Assembly (NCBI GenBank): GCA_022225965.2
Contig: JAKJXP020000005.1
Coordinates: forward strand, 496,001-560,000
Origin: Diatrype stigma
Lineage: Eukaryota; Ascomycota; Sordariomycetes; Xylariales; Diatrypaceae
Reading direction: 5' to 3'
DNA: 64,000 bases
Both the position numbers and the translations under genes were made by a program. Below, piece after piece: positions 48,029-61,539 of the stretch. The notes under the pieces are model-generated. The model had not been told where the DNA came from and ran no database searches. It was given only the letters and a program-made list of their open reading frames with translations. Numbering within the stretch: the stretch's first letter is position 1; each line of letters begins with the position of its first letter.

Positions 48029-50899
48029 TTTAACTACGCCATTTGCCTAAATCCAATCGACGTCGTATAAATCTAATTTACGAAATACTTAACAATATAT
48101 ATTATTATAATAAATAAATTTAAAATAACTTATTTCGTATAATTGCCGCCCGTTTTAAATAATATACTATTTAACGAAACCACCGGTTACGGCGACGTTA
48201 CCAAAAAAAGCCATCGCAAATCCCGATATTATTTAATTTACGGGCCAAATTAAATTTTAATAATAATACGTCTTAATTAAATTTAAAAAACGAATCAATA
48301 TTATAAATCCCCTTTTAAGTTTAACTTTATTTTATTTTTAATTATTATTTGCCTTTTTTATTCTTTACTATTTTAAACTTTTTAAATCCATTAATAAAAC
48401 AATTCTCCAATTTAATATTATTAAAAATACGGCTACGCCAATATATCCAGTTTATTTCCTTATCGTTTTTATTATTCTTTAATTCGATTATGGCACTATT
48501 TATTTTTTAACTGCATAATAAGCCGCGTAATAAACCGCATAATCGTTTGCTTAATTGGATTATTCGAATTATTTATGCTTTTGCTTTAATTAATTATTAC
48601 ATAACGCCTAAATATATATCGACGTTAATATTAAAATTAACGCTATAATCTTTTTAATTATAACATATTAGTCCTAATCGTAATTTATAAGCCTTTTTTA
48701 ATCCTTCGTTTCCTTTATTTTCCAAACGAATTCGAATACGGGAACGAAAACGATCCCGAATATATAATTATGCGTTTTTTCGAACAGTTAAACGTAAATA
48801 ACGGCAACAAATTTAATTTCCAAAATATCATAATTTCGACGAGAAGCCGGTATAATATAAAGGCAACGATTAAAAGCTTACGTTATTTCCTAAAAACGCA
48901 ATTATTAAAAGGCGATTCGATAAAGCCTTAAAAGCGGAATAAATATATTTCTATCCGCGTTATTAATATAAATAATTTAACGTTAAGCTATTAAATATAA
49001 ATATTTACATTACTTATTAAATAAAGAATAATAAAAAATTAATAAACGAACTTTTTTATTTTTTTATTAATAATAATTTAAATTTTAACGACGTTTTTTT
49101 CTGGCTTATTCCGTTTAAAGCAATTAAGAAATTATTTATTATAAAAGTTTATATTGCAATTAATGTCTTTATTATTCGTTTTATTATTATATAACTTGGC
49201 TAATTAATTAATTTCTTATAAATTCGTAATTAACAATACAAATATACGAAACATATTATGCATTTTTTGCGCGATATTAACAAAATATATAACGAATTAC
49301 CTTTATTTTTAAAGCATTTCGACATAATTCTTTTTCGTTTTAAAAATACCGACAATATTCCAAAAATAAAACGTTAATTTCGCCGGCGGTTTCGTATTTA
49401 TCGCTAAGCTATATATATATGGTTAAACTTTTTCTTTATAAATTATCCGAACTATGCAAACTTTATATTAAATCATTATAACTTATTTCAATTACCTAAA
49501 AATAGCGATATTTACGATTTGCTTAATATTTACGAAACGAATAAAATATATATAACGGTAAATCCGAACGCGGGTTCCGTAAATAAAGCTATTCCAAAAA
49601 ATATCGATATATGCGATAAAGCGGCGGTTTTTAATTTACTTATTAAAACATTTAAATTAAACCGCTTAAAAGAAAATAATAAAAATAATCCGTCGTTTCC
49701 AAAATCGAATATACCGTTATAAGCAATTTAATTAAACGTTATTTATTATTTTTTAATGCTATTTATACGGCAAATTCCTTTTAATAAATTCAATTAATTC
49801 TGCGCCTTATTTTTTTTTACGTATCTTATATTTTATTCTTATAGCAAGGCCGACTTTATTAAGCCTTAGTAGCGTATTATTAAATATTAAAACTATTTCA
49901 ATTATGTTATGTATTAAAAGAATAGTCGTTTTATTAAGCATTATACTTTTCGATATATTGCACTAAACACTTTAATACGTAGGCAAGCCCGTAATTATAG
50001 CCGTTATTTTACGAATAAGGAATTTAATTCGTTCATTTTTAAGCGCCAATTATAAAAGGCTCTTAAAAATCCGGATAAACTTAAGGCATAAATTATTTTT
50101 AACCGCATTATCCGGTTTGTAGGTATTATTAAAGGCATTCGTTTTTTTTAATATAAGCATCGGCGAAAATTAAAAGCCTTTTTTTATTACTTAAAACTGC
50201 CGTTTACGTTTATTACTTTAAATCCGGCAAATTTTTATTAATAAAACTTATATCGTTATATGCTTAAATTTAACCGATAAAAATAATTAAACGAATATAA
50301 ATAAATAAGTTTATTTCGGCGTTTATTACGTAAAAATTCTTATATTGCTGCGTAGCATTTTTTTTTTCGGATTACCTTATTTCGAAAAATCGTATTAACA
50401 AAAAAATTTAATTTCGGCAACTTTTAATATCGCTTCGAATAATAAAATCGTAATAGCAATTACGTTTATGATTTATATTAATTTAAAAATAATCCCTTTC
50501 CGGATATAAACATATAAAAAAATCGGAATATATACGCCAAAATTTAGGGTTACCATATTATTATTATAAATTCTAAGCCTTAAGAAATCGGCCGCGGCGA
50601 TACGAATAATAATCCGCTATGCATTAATCCTTTTTATACGAAGCTTACGTAATAATAATTAAATAACATCGTAAACCGCTATTAGCGTTATAAATATTTT
50701 ATTGCGTATTATTTCCGGATTACCAAGAAAACGGCTAACAAGGCTCGGGAAAAAAGCGAAGAGTTGCTAAATTCCGTTTATCGTTTTAATTTTTTACGCT
50801 TTATATAAAACGAATCTTGCGTTATTAAAATGGAAAATAAGTTTTAATAATTATTTAATGCCGTACGTAATAATATTTATTTTAATTAATTTAATTTAT

Positions 50900-53310
50900 T
50901 AATAATTATATCGTAACTAGCTAATACGGATATTTCTTTATATATTAACGATGCGGCTATTATTAATTATATAATTAAATATTGCGGCAAATCCAAATAA
51001 TAATTTATTATATATACTTAAATTGCTTAATTTATTTTGCCGTATATAATTAATAATAATCTTATGCTTTCGTTTATTTTTAAGCTTATAAATAAATTTA
51101 TCGAAAAAAGGAATTATTTTATTTAAAAGATTTATTATTATTTACTGCAGCTCCTTTTGCAAAAGGATAATCGTATAATACGCAACGTCGATTATCGCCC
51201 TTTTAAGAAACATATCCGAATTCTGAACCTTAATAACGAAAGCGACGAAATTAAAAAAAGCGCTATAATTTAAAAAAAATATAAGCAAAAAGGTATACAT
51301 ATAAAATACGTTTCGTATTTCGAATTCGTTAAGCGCTGGAATTTTAAAAGTTAAGACTTTAAAAAATGGCATATTATTAATGCATAACTTAAAATATTAA
51401 ATTATTTCCTTCGTTATAAGCCTATTCGAATTTATTAACAATTCTTTAATTTTTATCGAATAAAGCTATTATTAAACCATTTTTATTATTATATTAACGA
51501 ATTATTAATTAATAACGAAATTAAATTCGATAATTATATCGTAACATATACATATTATATGTAACATTATATTTATAAGGATAATTATTACGGCACGATT
51601 AACCGAAAAAATATTTAGTCCGATAATAAAAAGTTCGAGCCTAATTTAAATAATGCGAATAATATTATTTTAAAAAACTGGCAATACATTATTCGAATAA
51701 TACCAGATTTTTTGCCCGAATAAAAAAACGCTAAATTACTTAATCGCCGTAATATTAATATCAATTACGATTAATCCTTTTATATTAATCGATACGTTTA
51801 TAAAAATTTCGCTAGCGGTAATTATTAAAAAAAACGCCGTAAAAAATATCCCAACAATTATAATATTAAAAATTTGCCATTAAATATAATTAAAACCTTA
51901 AATTCCGAATAACGAATTATATATAATATAGTAATTAATTATTATTAAAGCTTTTTTATTAATAATTAATTAAAGCAATTATTATTATACGTTAATGGCA
52001 GTAATAAAATTAAAAAGTTTTATTTTATTAAGATTATATCGTTATATTTTTAATAGTTATTTATAATAAATAAGTCGCTTATAATTCGAGCTATTCCAAT
52101 TGGCGTAATTAGCAATTAAATTGGCGGCTAAATATTATATTTTTTATTTCGCTTATTTATTAATGGCAAATATAAGCCCTTAACAGAAAATGCTAGCTTG
52201 TTAAATACTTTATAACGGCGTTTTCGTAGCGTTTATTTTTTTATTATCGACGAAAAAAGCATATTCGGCTTATAAAACCTAAACTGGATTAATCGGCGGT
52301 TTTAAGAAATCTTTTTTAATCGCCGCAATAGTTATTTTAACGACTTAAATATATTGCTTATCGAAGATTTTTTTTAATTACCTTCCGTTATAAATAAGCC
52401 GTTATATGCTTTTAAGCAATTAATTAAATATTACGACATTATTAAATACGGATTATATAAAGCCTTTAAGCATTTGGTATTTCTTATTATTATTTAACGC
52501 TAATAAGAATTCGAATAAATCTGATTTTATAAAGCCTTATTAAAGTTGCAACAATTTAAGGTTTCTGCCGTTTTTTGGAAATTATTAACGTTTAAATGCA
52601 TTATAAAGCTTTTTTTTATTAAAATTACAAGTTTCGATAATGCTATATGCATTTATTTTATTAAGGCTCGTATTAATTAATATAATTATAATTATATAAT
52701 ACGGTTTATAAATTTAATTATTTAGGTTTATGCTAAATATAAAGGATCTGGTACAAATAAGGCCGTTTTTTTTAATATTAGCAATTTTTTTAAAAGCTTT
52801 TTTATTTATATTAAATACCGGATTATATTAATACGTAACTTATAAAACCATATCGGTTTTATAAACGAAACTTAAAATACGATATACGACATTTTTTAAA
52901 CTTAAGGCTTAAACGTTATAAATAATGTTTCGGAAGTTATTATAATAGCTTTTAATAATTATATTAATCCGGCATTTATTGGCTCGAATAGCTACGAATT
53001 TCGCAACGATTAAGGCAAGGCTGTCGTATTTATTTTTCGGATTCGATAGGATTTTGTCGTAAAAAGTATTACTTATTATTGAAAGTAATTTTCCTTATTT
53101 ATTATATATGCTATTATAATGCATAAGTTTTAAGGCGTTATTTTACGCCAAATAATATGCGATATTTCGAATTATAAATTTGTTATTAAATTATTATATA
53201 TAGCCGTTTTTAAAATATTTGCATTATAAGGCTTAATATTCGATATTTCATTTAATCGCGGCCGTTTTTATTACGAAAATAATTATTCGTTTATGCAAAT
53301 AAAACTTAAC
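50900..53310 (+). pseudogene. Helitron-type Rep / PIF1-like helicase relic
   Basis: One frame runs from at least 50,977 to 53,280 with no indel, interrupted only by stops. Blocks in order: KYCGKS (50,977), FKLINKFIEKRNY and LLQLLLQKDNRIIRNVDYRPF (~51,079-51,205), the junction of a Helitron Rep domain and helicase; IIDEKSIFG (~52,234, motif II); ILLIEDFF-stop-LPSV (52,363; the Gln of the PIF1 block is TAA at 52375-52377); QGLIFDISFNRGRFYYE (~53,228), the helicase end. Stops fall at former Gln, Trp and Arg codons, as RIP predicts. Confidence 0.8.
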
Positions 53311-56300
53311 GATTATAATATCCGTTTAAAACATATTTTAATTCGGCCTTTATATGTAGTTTATTTTCGGCAATTCCTTATTTATTAATTTAATAGCGAT
53401 AATTTTAATAGCAATAATTTTTATAACATTAGCTTTATTTCGTAAAAAACTTTTAAATATAAATGCAATAGCTTTTTTTTTTATTACGGCAATTTCTCGT
53501 ATTTTTTATATTTTTTTAATTTAATTTTGCGCTTTTTTTTTTATTTGCGAATACATGTTAAATATTTCGCCGCCTTATAATTATAACCGTTTATTTCCAG
53601 TTTAAATCGTATATGGCTTGGCCGTAATTGGATTAATGTTTTCGTCGTAAATATTTGGCTTATCGTTTTTTTTAATTCGGAACTTTGCGAATATATTATT
53701 TTTAAAGGTACATGTTTTTTTTAACATTTTGTAATTTCCGTATTTATGTTTTATAGCATTAATTCCGGAAATAAACTAATAGCTATAAAACGGCTACATA
53801 TAATAAACGTTAGTTTTATATTATTAATACGGCGCAATATTGGGCTATTTATAAGCTTAAATATATAAGGCCGTTTTGGTATTTATATTAATTAATAAGG
53901 AATGCATAATTTTGTTTATGGAAAGGCCGATTTTAATAGCTACGTATATTTCGTATATTTATGCCGGCGATTTTTTGTCGGTCGTATAAGTCGAAAATAA
54001 TTAGGGCCCGATTATTATATTCCAAAATTTGACATTCGTAATGTTTCATTTAATAAATCGTTTTTAAGCCATTTTTATTAAAAACGTAATAATTAAATAA
54101 AATAATATTTATATATTATTAATATGTAATTTATATAAATATATATAGCAAATATATATTTAAATAAAAATAGCATTTAATTTAATTAATACCGCAAATT
54201 CTTTATAAAAGCGATAAAGTTAATAAAATATAATAAAAAGAAATATATCGATTGGCTTTTTGAAAACATCGGTAGTTTGCTTAATACTGGCATAATCAAT
54301 AATAATTTGGGCAAGCTTTTGGTTTTTTTTAAGCGTATAATAAAATGGGCTTTTTTTAATGCTGGAAATAGGAATATTATAAGCAAGCGGCTTAAGTTTT
54401 TAATAATGGCTTTTATTGCTAAAAATGGAAATATATAAGGTTCGACGAATTAGCTTTTATATTTTTTCGTCCTTAATTATATTAATAATAGGTCGTAATT
54501 TGCGGTTATTTATAATGACTATTACGTACGGAAAACTTAATTTAAATAATAATGTATTAAAAACGAATTAAGGCTAGCGGATAAGGTAAAATTGTTATAT
54601 AAAAAATTAAAGCTTAAAAGTTAAAAGTATTAAATAAAAAAATTTACTTTATATATTATAATAGGTTTGGCTTATTTAAATGGTTTGTAATTATTTTATT
54701 TAAGGCATATATTATATTTATTATATTATTATAATTAAGGAAAATGTTAATTATAATTATTAAAGCTTATTTATATAATATTTATAAGCCAGATTTTTAG
54801 TTAGACTTAATTAATTTACTTATAAGCCAGATTTTTAACTAAACCTGATTTATTTGCTTACTTATTATACCTTTATTGCTAGGTCGTTTTTTTTCGAGAA
54901 GTTTATTTTATACCATCGCAATAGCTTATATATTATTCGTTTTAATCGTTGCCATTTATAACTATATCGTCGTATTCCGTTATTTATAAGCATTACGATA
55001 TAGGATTATTCGGTAACTTATTAGTTGCAATTCATAATAATAAGACTTTTTAACGTTAAATTATTAATTATTACGTTTTTTTTACCGATAAAATCCTTAC
55101 CTTTAATTACGACTTAAACATTAGTTTTTATTTTATAAGCAATAGCGATAAATTTTTTTGCAATATTAAAATATTTAGTTATATAAATGCGGCAATTTTT
55201 AAGGTTCGAACTGTCGAATTATAGCTTGTTTTAAATTATAAGTTTCAATCCGAATGCCTGCTTAAAAATGGAATTAAAGGTATGGCTTTATTTATTACCG
55301 AATGCGTTAATTCGTTTAAATTATTATTCGTATTTGAAATTAATTCGGAATACGCTATGGGAAAAAATAATAAAACGATATATAATATTAATAAGCCGAT
55401 ATTTATTTAAATGCCGTAACAGGTATTTTTAAGCCTATTCGAATATTGGATTAACGTTTTATATTAGGTATTTCGAAAGATGCTCCTAATTTTTAATTCG
55501 CTGGCAACTTATGATACGTACCAAAAAATTTAATAAATATATTGCGATTTTTAAGAAAGATTCGCCCTAAATAAATCCTACCTTATTATTATCGTTTTTA
55601 TAAATAAGTTTCCGTAATAAAATAATAAATGGACCTATAATTTTTAAATTGTTTATTTTTTTAAGGCTTTATTTATGGATTCCTTTTACGTAAAGCAATG
55701 GTATAGCAATAATTACGATTAAGTTATTACGTCGTCAAATATATTAAGTAATTAAAAAAGAATAATTAAAGGACATATCGGCCTTAAAAATAAAAAATCG
55801 AATAAACGCAATTAAACAGTTAATAATTAATTTAATTAATTTATTACCGTTAATTCCGATTTATCGTCGGATATTATCCGTATTTTCCTTTATAAACGCC
55901 AGCTTTCGTTTAATTCCAATTTGGTACAGCAATTATGTCGTTTATTCTTTATGCTTTTTTAAAGCCGCTTTCGCCAGTCCCTTTCTTAATAGCCCTTTTT
56001 TTAATAGCCCTTTTTTTAATAATTATTATTAATGCGGTCCTGGCCGTTTTTGGATTTCGCCTTTCGATTACGACTATTTATGGGCAATAAAAAGCTAAAT
56101 GCTTTGCGTAAATACGAATATTATACGCCTTATTTAAAATACGGGCTTTTAACCGAATACTTAACAAACGAATCATATCTTTTATTTCCCGTAAACTAAA
56201 AAGAATAGAATTCGTATTTTTGCAATTTTTAACGACAAAATAATTAAAAGGGCTATAAATACGAATTATATTTATGCGATAAATTATATTAAATTATTGC

Positions 56301-56398
56301 GTTTAAGTTTTAAAAAAGATTAATAAAAAGCGTTATTTATAAAACTTAGGCTATCGGTAATTAATATAATCCTAAATAAAAAATTATAACAATAAAAA

Positions 56399-56499
56399 CG
56401 ATTAATCGCAGGCAAAAACGCTCGAGATATTTTCCAAACCTGAATTTCTGGACTTGATTTCCGTATTATACCACCTTTATAAAATAACCTCCGGTTAGG
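56399..56499 (-). repeat. Right 101-bp inverted repeat, subterminal
   Basis: Reverse complement of 46303-46403. About 170 bp of somewhat less AT-rich sequence, including CCGCGCGG, separates it from the resumed LTR. Confidence 0.85.
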
Positions 56500-57867
56500 T
56501 TTTAACATTTTACGCCAACCCAAAAAATAAGCAAATAAAATGGCCCAGCAACCCCAAAAAAATCGTTCCGCGCGGGAAATTTTTTTAACCCGGAAAAAAA
56601 AAAAAAAGGTCCCCGAAACTTACATAAGGCCATACCTTTTTTTTCTTTTCGTAGCGGTCAAAAAAATTTTATATATACAGCCTATATGTACCATAATATC
56701 TATCGTAGCATTTTTTTAATATCTTTTATTTATATGTATAAGATATATATAAGCGTTTATTTAATAGCGGGCTTTTAAAATATAATAGCCCATTTTTATT
56801 AAGACGAAACGTTACGTTTTTTGCCGGCTGATTATTATTACGCAATTCTTTTAAGTTTTTTATAACTTTACGCTATTACTTTCGATTACCGATTTTATAT
56901 CCTTCGTATATTTTTTTCTTAAAATCCTTAATAAGGCTTATTATGTTTACTTAGCTTTTATTTTTAAGGGCCTTTTTTGTTAGCAAGTCCTTAATTAGGA
57001 ATATTATATCTAAGGTATTTTCTTTTAAAGGGGCATTATTACCGCAAACCGATAGTCGTAATAGCGTATTTGGCATTATATTAAAATTCCTAAGTATATA
57101 TATTACTAATAACGGGTATTCCCTTAAGAATATTAACGTCGCTTATAGCCGATAATTAATTTTCGTAACGTTTTGGATTTTTAAATTTCTTTTTTCGATA
57201 ATGCCTTTGGTAATATTATAATTAATAAGTATCATTATTAAAGGCTTTTCCGTAAACCTAATATATATCCGTAATTTCTTAATTGCCCATATTAAGCATG
57301 CCATTTTTAGCTTTATAAGTTAATATGCTTTTTTCGTTTAGCTAATGCATTTATTTAGATATAATATAAAGCGCATAGCTGTTTTGGATATTTAGCTTTT
57401 TCCGTTTTAAGAATATCCCGGAATTATATGAAATAACATTATTCCGAAGCCATTTTTGGACGCATCCAATTAAATAAACGCCTATACAATCGAATCGAAA
57501 TAAGCTAAGGTAATTTTTTTAAATAATGTATTTTTAATGCGTTGGAACGATTTTAATTTTTTATTTTTTAATTAAAAATTAATATTGCAAATATAAGCCT
57601 TGTATTGCTGCTTATTAAAGATTTTGCTTTAGTTTCGGCTTTACTTTAATAATTAAGTTTTAAATTATTTAAAAGGTTTATTATAATGGGCATAGTTTTT
57701 TACCAAATGCTTTAATTAATTTATAAATCCAATTTAATATTCCAAATTATTAAGATTCGTAAGGGACTTAATGCGGCGAATGGTTTTTAATTTTTTTTCC
57801 GTTATTTGTAATTTAAAGCCGTTTATTCGAAAGCTTAGCAATTATATCGACGGATATTTTATAAAGA

Positions 57868-58060
57868 ACTTTTTAAGAAAAAATAATAATTTAATATTTT
57901 CGAATGCTATAAATATTTGGTTTAAATGTTTCAAATATTCCTTTTAATTATTAAAGAATATTATAATGTTATTAATGTAAGTTATTAAATAATGCTTATA
58001 AGGCCTTAGGATTTAATTAATTTGTTATTATATAAATAAGGGTAAATTTTTAAAGCCTAT
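57868..58060 (-). pseudogene. Reverse transcriptase relic of the larger gypsy
   Basis: The minus strand reads RPYKHYLITYINNIIIFF, then after one stop KEYLKHLNQIFIAFENI. This is the catalytic block of a gypsy RT; both Asp codons of YIDD (57968-57973) are now Asn codons, and the rest of the frame is kept. Confidence 0.8.
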
Positions 58061-58274
58061 AAGTAATATATTTAAGCGTTTTAATCCTTTATGGTTAACG
58101 ATAATAAAAATGTTTCGAAATCCTTCTTATATTAAGAATTAATAAAAAAACTTTTTAATATTCATTATAATAATGAATTTCTTTCCGTATAGTTTCGCCG
58201 TTATTTCGTATTATTTAAATAATAGATATGCGTTTCTTAATATTATCCTATTTTATAGTCGTAAGTTTATAACT

Positions 58275-58445
58275 ATTCGTTCTTTATATACGCCACCTTT
58301 GGTAACCCAAGCTACAAAGCAGGCTGCCGCGAAAGGAATAGTTCGCGAAATCCTTTAGGCCATATCCGGACCTATTGGGTTCTGAAACGAACTCTAGGAA
58401 GGCCATTAAAATGCGGCGATCTTCCTCGGCCAGGTTAAGATAATA
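58275..58445. other. Island of near-normal base composition inside the AT-rich block
   Basis: About 170 bp with many CA, TG and GC-rich words (for example CAGGCTGCCGCGAAAGG), unlike its surroundings. The minus strand is open across it (LAEEDRRILMAFLEFVSEPN), but I recognise no family. It lies within the larger gypsy, upstream of its RT relic. Confidence 0.5.
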
Positions 58446-61274
58446 AAGACGCCTTTCGATAATTTTTTAAAATTAAATATGAATTCTTAGGTTATTATCG
58501 GTTATAAACTTAAAATGGCAATCCTTATAATAAAATAGGTTATCGTTTATTACTTGCTAAACCTTATTATGCGATTTCTTTTTAAGCCGTACTTTAATTA
58601 AGGGTCGCTATTATTATTATCGTTAATACCGTTATTAGCTTCGGGCATATTTATAACATTAATACGCTTTTGGGTTTTATTCGTATTTTTATTTTTTATT
58701 CTAAAAGCTTTGCCAGTTTAAAACCGATTATTAATACGTAATACCGATCTGGTTTATTTTTTAAACTTTTTGGCTATTAAGAAATCCGATTAACGTTTTT
58801 ATCGACAATAAGTCGGGCGTTTATTAAAAAAAACGCAATACTATCGAAACGGATCTTATTAATGCTACGTAATGCGATAATCTTAAAAAAAAATTTATAA
58901 AGGGATTTTATATTAATCCAATTAAATATGCAAGCGTTTATAATTTAAGCAATTTTCTTAATAATATATTATTTATTAAAATAATTTAATATAAATAACG
59001 TTATACGTAACTTTAAGAATAATAAAATACGAACTTTATTTTTTAATTTCTAATTAATATAATTCGCTATTTTAATTAATATTTCGATTTGCGTTATTTA
59101 AACCTTTAATTCGAATTTTTTAATTTGATTTTAGCCGTATTTATATATTTAAAGCGTTCGGATTGCTATTAATTGCCTTATATTAAAACGGGCCTTAAAA
59201 TAATTCCGTAATATATTTAATAATTATTTATTACAAATTATTTGGCGCTTTTCGTAAATAAATTCGATTATTTATTAACTTATAGCTTCGTTTTTAAAGC
59301 AAAGGTAAAAATTAAATAAAATTTTCTTGGTAATTTCGAAACTTTTAAATACTTAAGCCTCGAATTCTTTTAATTACGGAATATAATTAAACCATATTAT
59401 CGATTCGTTAAAATTAATAATTAAAATAAATTCCAGGCGCTTTCGGTAATTTTAAAAATCGAAAAACCCAAAATCTTTAACGCGAAATTTTTAGGTTCCC
59501 GTATTACTGCTTATACGTTTAACTAGGGCTTTTAATAATCGGGTAGCCCATTCGGAACCGTCGGAGGCGTCCGTATTCGTAAAGCGGCTTCGGTATTCCG
59601 GTCGTTTTAGGATTTAAATGGCTTATTTTAATGCGTTTCATGGCTGCTAAAACCGGGAAAATAATTAATCGTTTTTAAAGTTTTCCGAATGCAATGCAAG
59701 TTATTAAATATGCATTAATAATTGGCTATTAAAAGGTATTTCGTTTCGTTATAATAAATATCCCCATAATAACGCTTCGTTTCGTACATGCGCTTAAGGA
59801 TTTCGTTTAATATTATTAGCAATATAATAGCTATTAAAAAGTTCCGCTTACGTTTAAGCATTAAATGGCTTTCCGTAAAAATATTTTTTATATCGTTATA
59901 ATGCATTATTTGGCGTATATAATCCAAATAGCTCTACATAAAATTATTTTTTTAAGCGACGTAATTCGTTAATGAAATAATCGGTTTCCTTAATAACGAA
60001 CGGTTATTAATAATGCTAAAAATCGATATTTCTTCCGCAGCGACGATTCTTTTCGGTAAAAATATTTTTTCTTATAATTTTCATAAATGTCTTAAATTAT
60101 TTAAACCATTTTTTAAAATAATGCTTTATTTTAAACTCTTTTTCGTTATTAAAATAAAATTAACTTACCGGCATAATAAAAATACGACTAAGCTATTTTC
60201 GCCCGGATATAACAAAATTAAGCATAATTATTAATTTTTTAGAGTTTTTCCGTACCGTTTTCGATACCGGCTATTTTAGATTTTGGGCGAACGACATTTA
60301 TCGAGAAATTCCGTATTAATTTATATGCGTAAAAGTTTTTAGCCTTAAATCGTTCGATTAAAATAAATCCCTTAAATTTATTTGGCCTTTTTAAATAATT
60401 AGGTTTCTTACCGAAAGGCCCTTAAGTATTAGCGAATTATTCTTTTTTATAATAATAACGGATATATCGTATAAAAGGGACTTTAAAATAACTAACGACT
60501 TTTAAAAGGTAATCCCTTTTTTTTTAAGAATTGATTTCATTAAAGAAGCCGTTAATTTTTCCGTATTGGCTATACGTTTAAAAAAAAAAATCTTTCCGAA
60601 CGTTTAAATTTTTTAATTAACAAAAGTTCCGCTTTAATAATGTTATTTATTAAAGAATTTGGCGACTTTTTTTATTACCGTAATAACATTAAGAAATTTT
60701 AAAGCTTTCGGATTTTTCTTTTAATATTTTTTTGCAAGGTTATAAAAATTACCGGTTTCGATATCGGCTATATAATTATATTTAACCCTTTATCGTATAT
60801 CGTTTTTACTTATTACATAATTTCTTTAATTCGTATTAAAAGAATAAATTAAGGTTTCGGAAAATTCCAAACGTTCGTTAAATTTATAATTATAAGCCAT
60901 AAATTAATAAGTTCGAACTTTTATATTGCTAACAATTAAAGCCAGTTTTCGTATAAAGCAAGAAACGCCTTTTTTTGTTTATAAGGCGCATTATAATAAG
61001 TTACCGAAAAGGCTTTATAAAAAGCCGTAAATAATGTTACGTCTTCGTTTGTAAATTCGTTACCTAATTTAAGTAACTTTTTTAAGGTAATTAAGATTCT
61101 ATTTATTTAAATCGGTACTTAATTAGCCTGTTTCGAAGTAATTCGGGTCTTTTAATCTTTTTTGCTTATCGTAAGGTTTAAAGGGATTTATGTTCTTAAC
61201 GGTTACGCATCGTTCTCGAGATTTAATAAATTATAAACAATTAGTATTAAATTTTAATTAAAAATGTTACCATA

Positions 61275-61534
61275 TATTATAAACGTTCCGGATTTCCTGC
61301 TTTTAATTAAAAATGCCGGCGGCGTCGATAACGTTAATTATATATAAAGGCATAATATCGTTATATAATATTTAGTATTATTTATTACCAATATAAAAGT
61401 AAAGTTATAAAGTAATAAAAGCATAAATTGCTATGAAATATTAAGGATTCCAAGAATTTTTATATAGTCCTTAGCAGTACTAGGTAAGGGTACGTAATAC
61501 TGAATAATCCTAGGGATTACTATATTACGTAACA
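61275..61534. repeat. Right LTR of the larger gypsy element (5' LTR)
   Basis: Direct repeat of 35240-35499, equal length. Its first bases TATTATAAACG differ from the left TGTTATGGACG only by G-to-A. Confidence 0.85.
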
Positions 61535-61539
61535 CTATA
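61535..61539 (+). repeat. 5-bp target-site duplication CTATA, right copy
   Basis: Exact partner of 35235-35239. Confidence 0.8.

Larger units (their letters stand above)
46303..56667 (+). mobile_element. Fourth layer: Helitron-like element with asymmetric inverted repeats
   Basis: About 10.4 kb interrupting the right LTR of the inner gypsy. It carries a plus-strand Rep/PIF1-helicase relic. A 101-bp inverted repeat lies flush with the left boundary (46303-46403) and about 170 bp inside the right one (56399-56499), without gaps. Asymmetric inverted repeats are known from non-canonical Helitrons (Helitron2/Helentron type, including long-repeat elements in Fusarium). The right boundary is good only to a few bases because the sequence is A/T-only there. 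TTTAT flanks both sides but is low-complexity. Confidence 0.7.
39251..56698 (-). mobile_element. Third layer: inner Ty3/gypsy retrotransposon
   Basis: Direct LTRs and a minus-strand gag-pol relic in the order zinc knuckle (about 44.4 kb), RT and RNase H (about 42.9-41.4 kb) and presumably integrase to the left. Removing the insert in its right LTR leaves about 7.1 kb, a normal gypsy length. It is inserted in the pol region of the larger gypsy element. Confidence 0.8.
35240..61534 (-). mobile_element. Second layer: Ty3/gypsy chromovirus, split by nested insertions
   Basis: Two 260-bp LTRs in direct orientation flanked by an exact CTATA duplication. The pol relics are on the minus strand, so the right LTR is the 5' LTR. 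An RT relic lies near 57.9 kb, an integrase C-terminus and chromodomain near 38.0-38.4 kb; the material between (39,251-56,698) is a later insertion. Its own length without that insertion is about 8.8 kb. No intact frame remains. Confidence 0.8.

Noticed and set aside
56399..56499. Right end of a classical 10.2-kb TIR transposon
   Set aside because: The interrupted LTR resumes only near 56,668, and no target duplication flanks 46303/56499, so the repeat is subterminal on this side.
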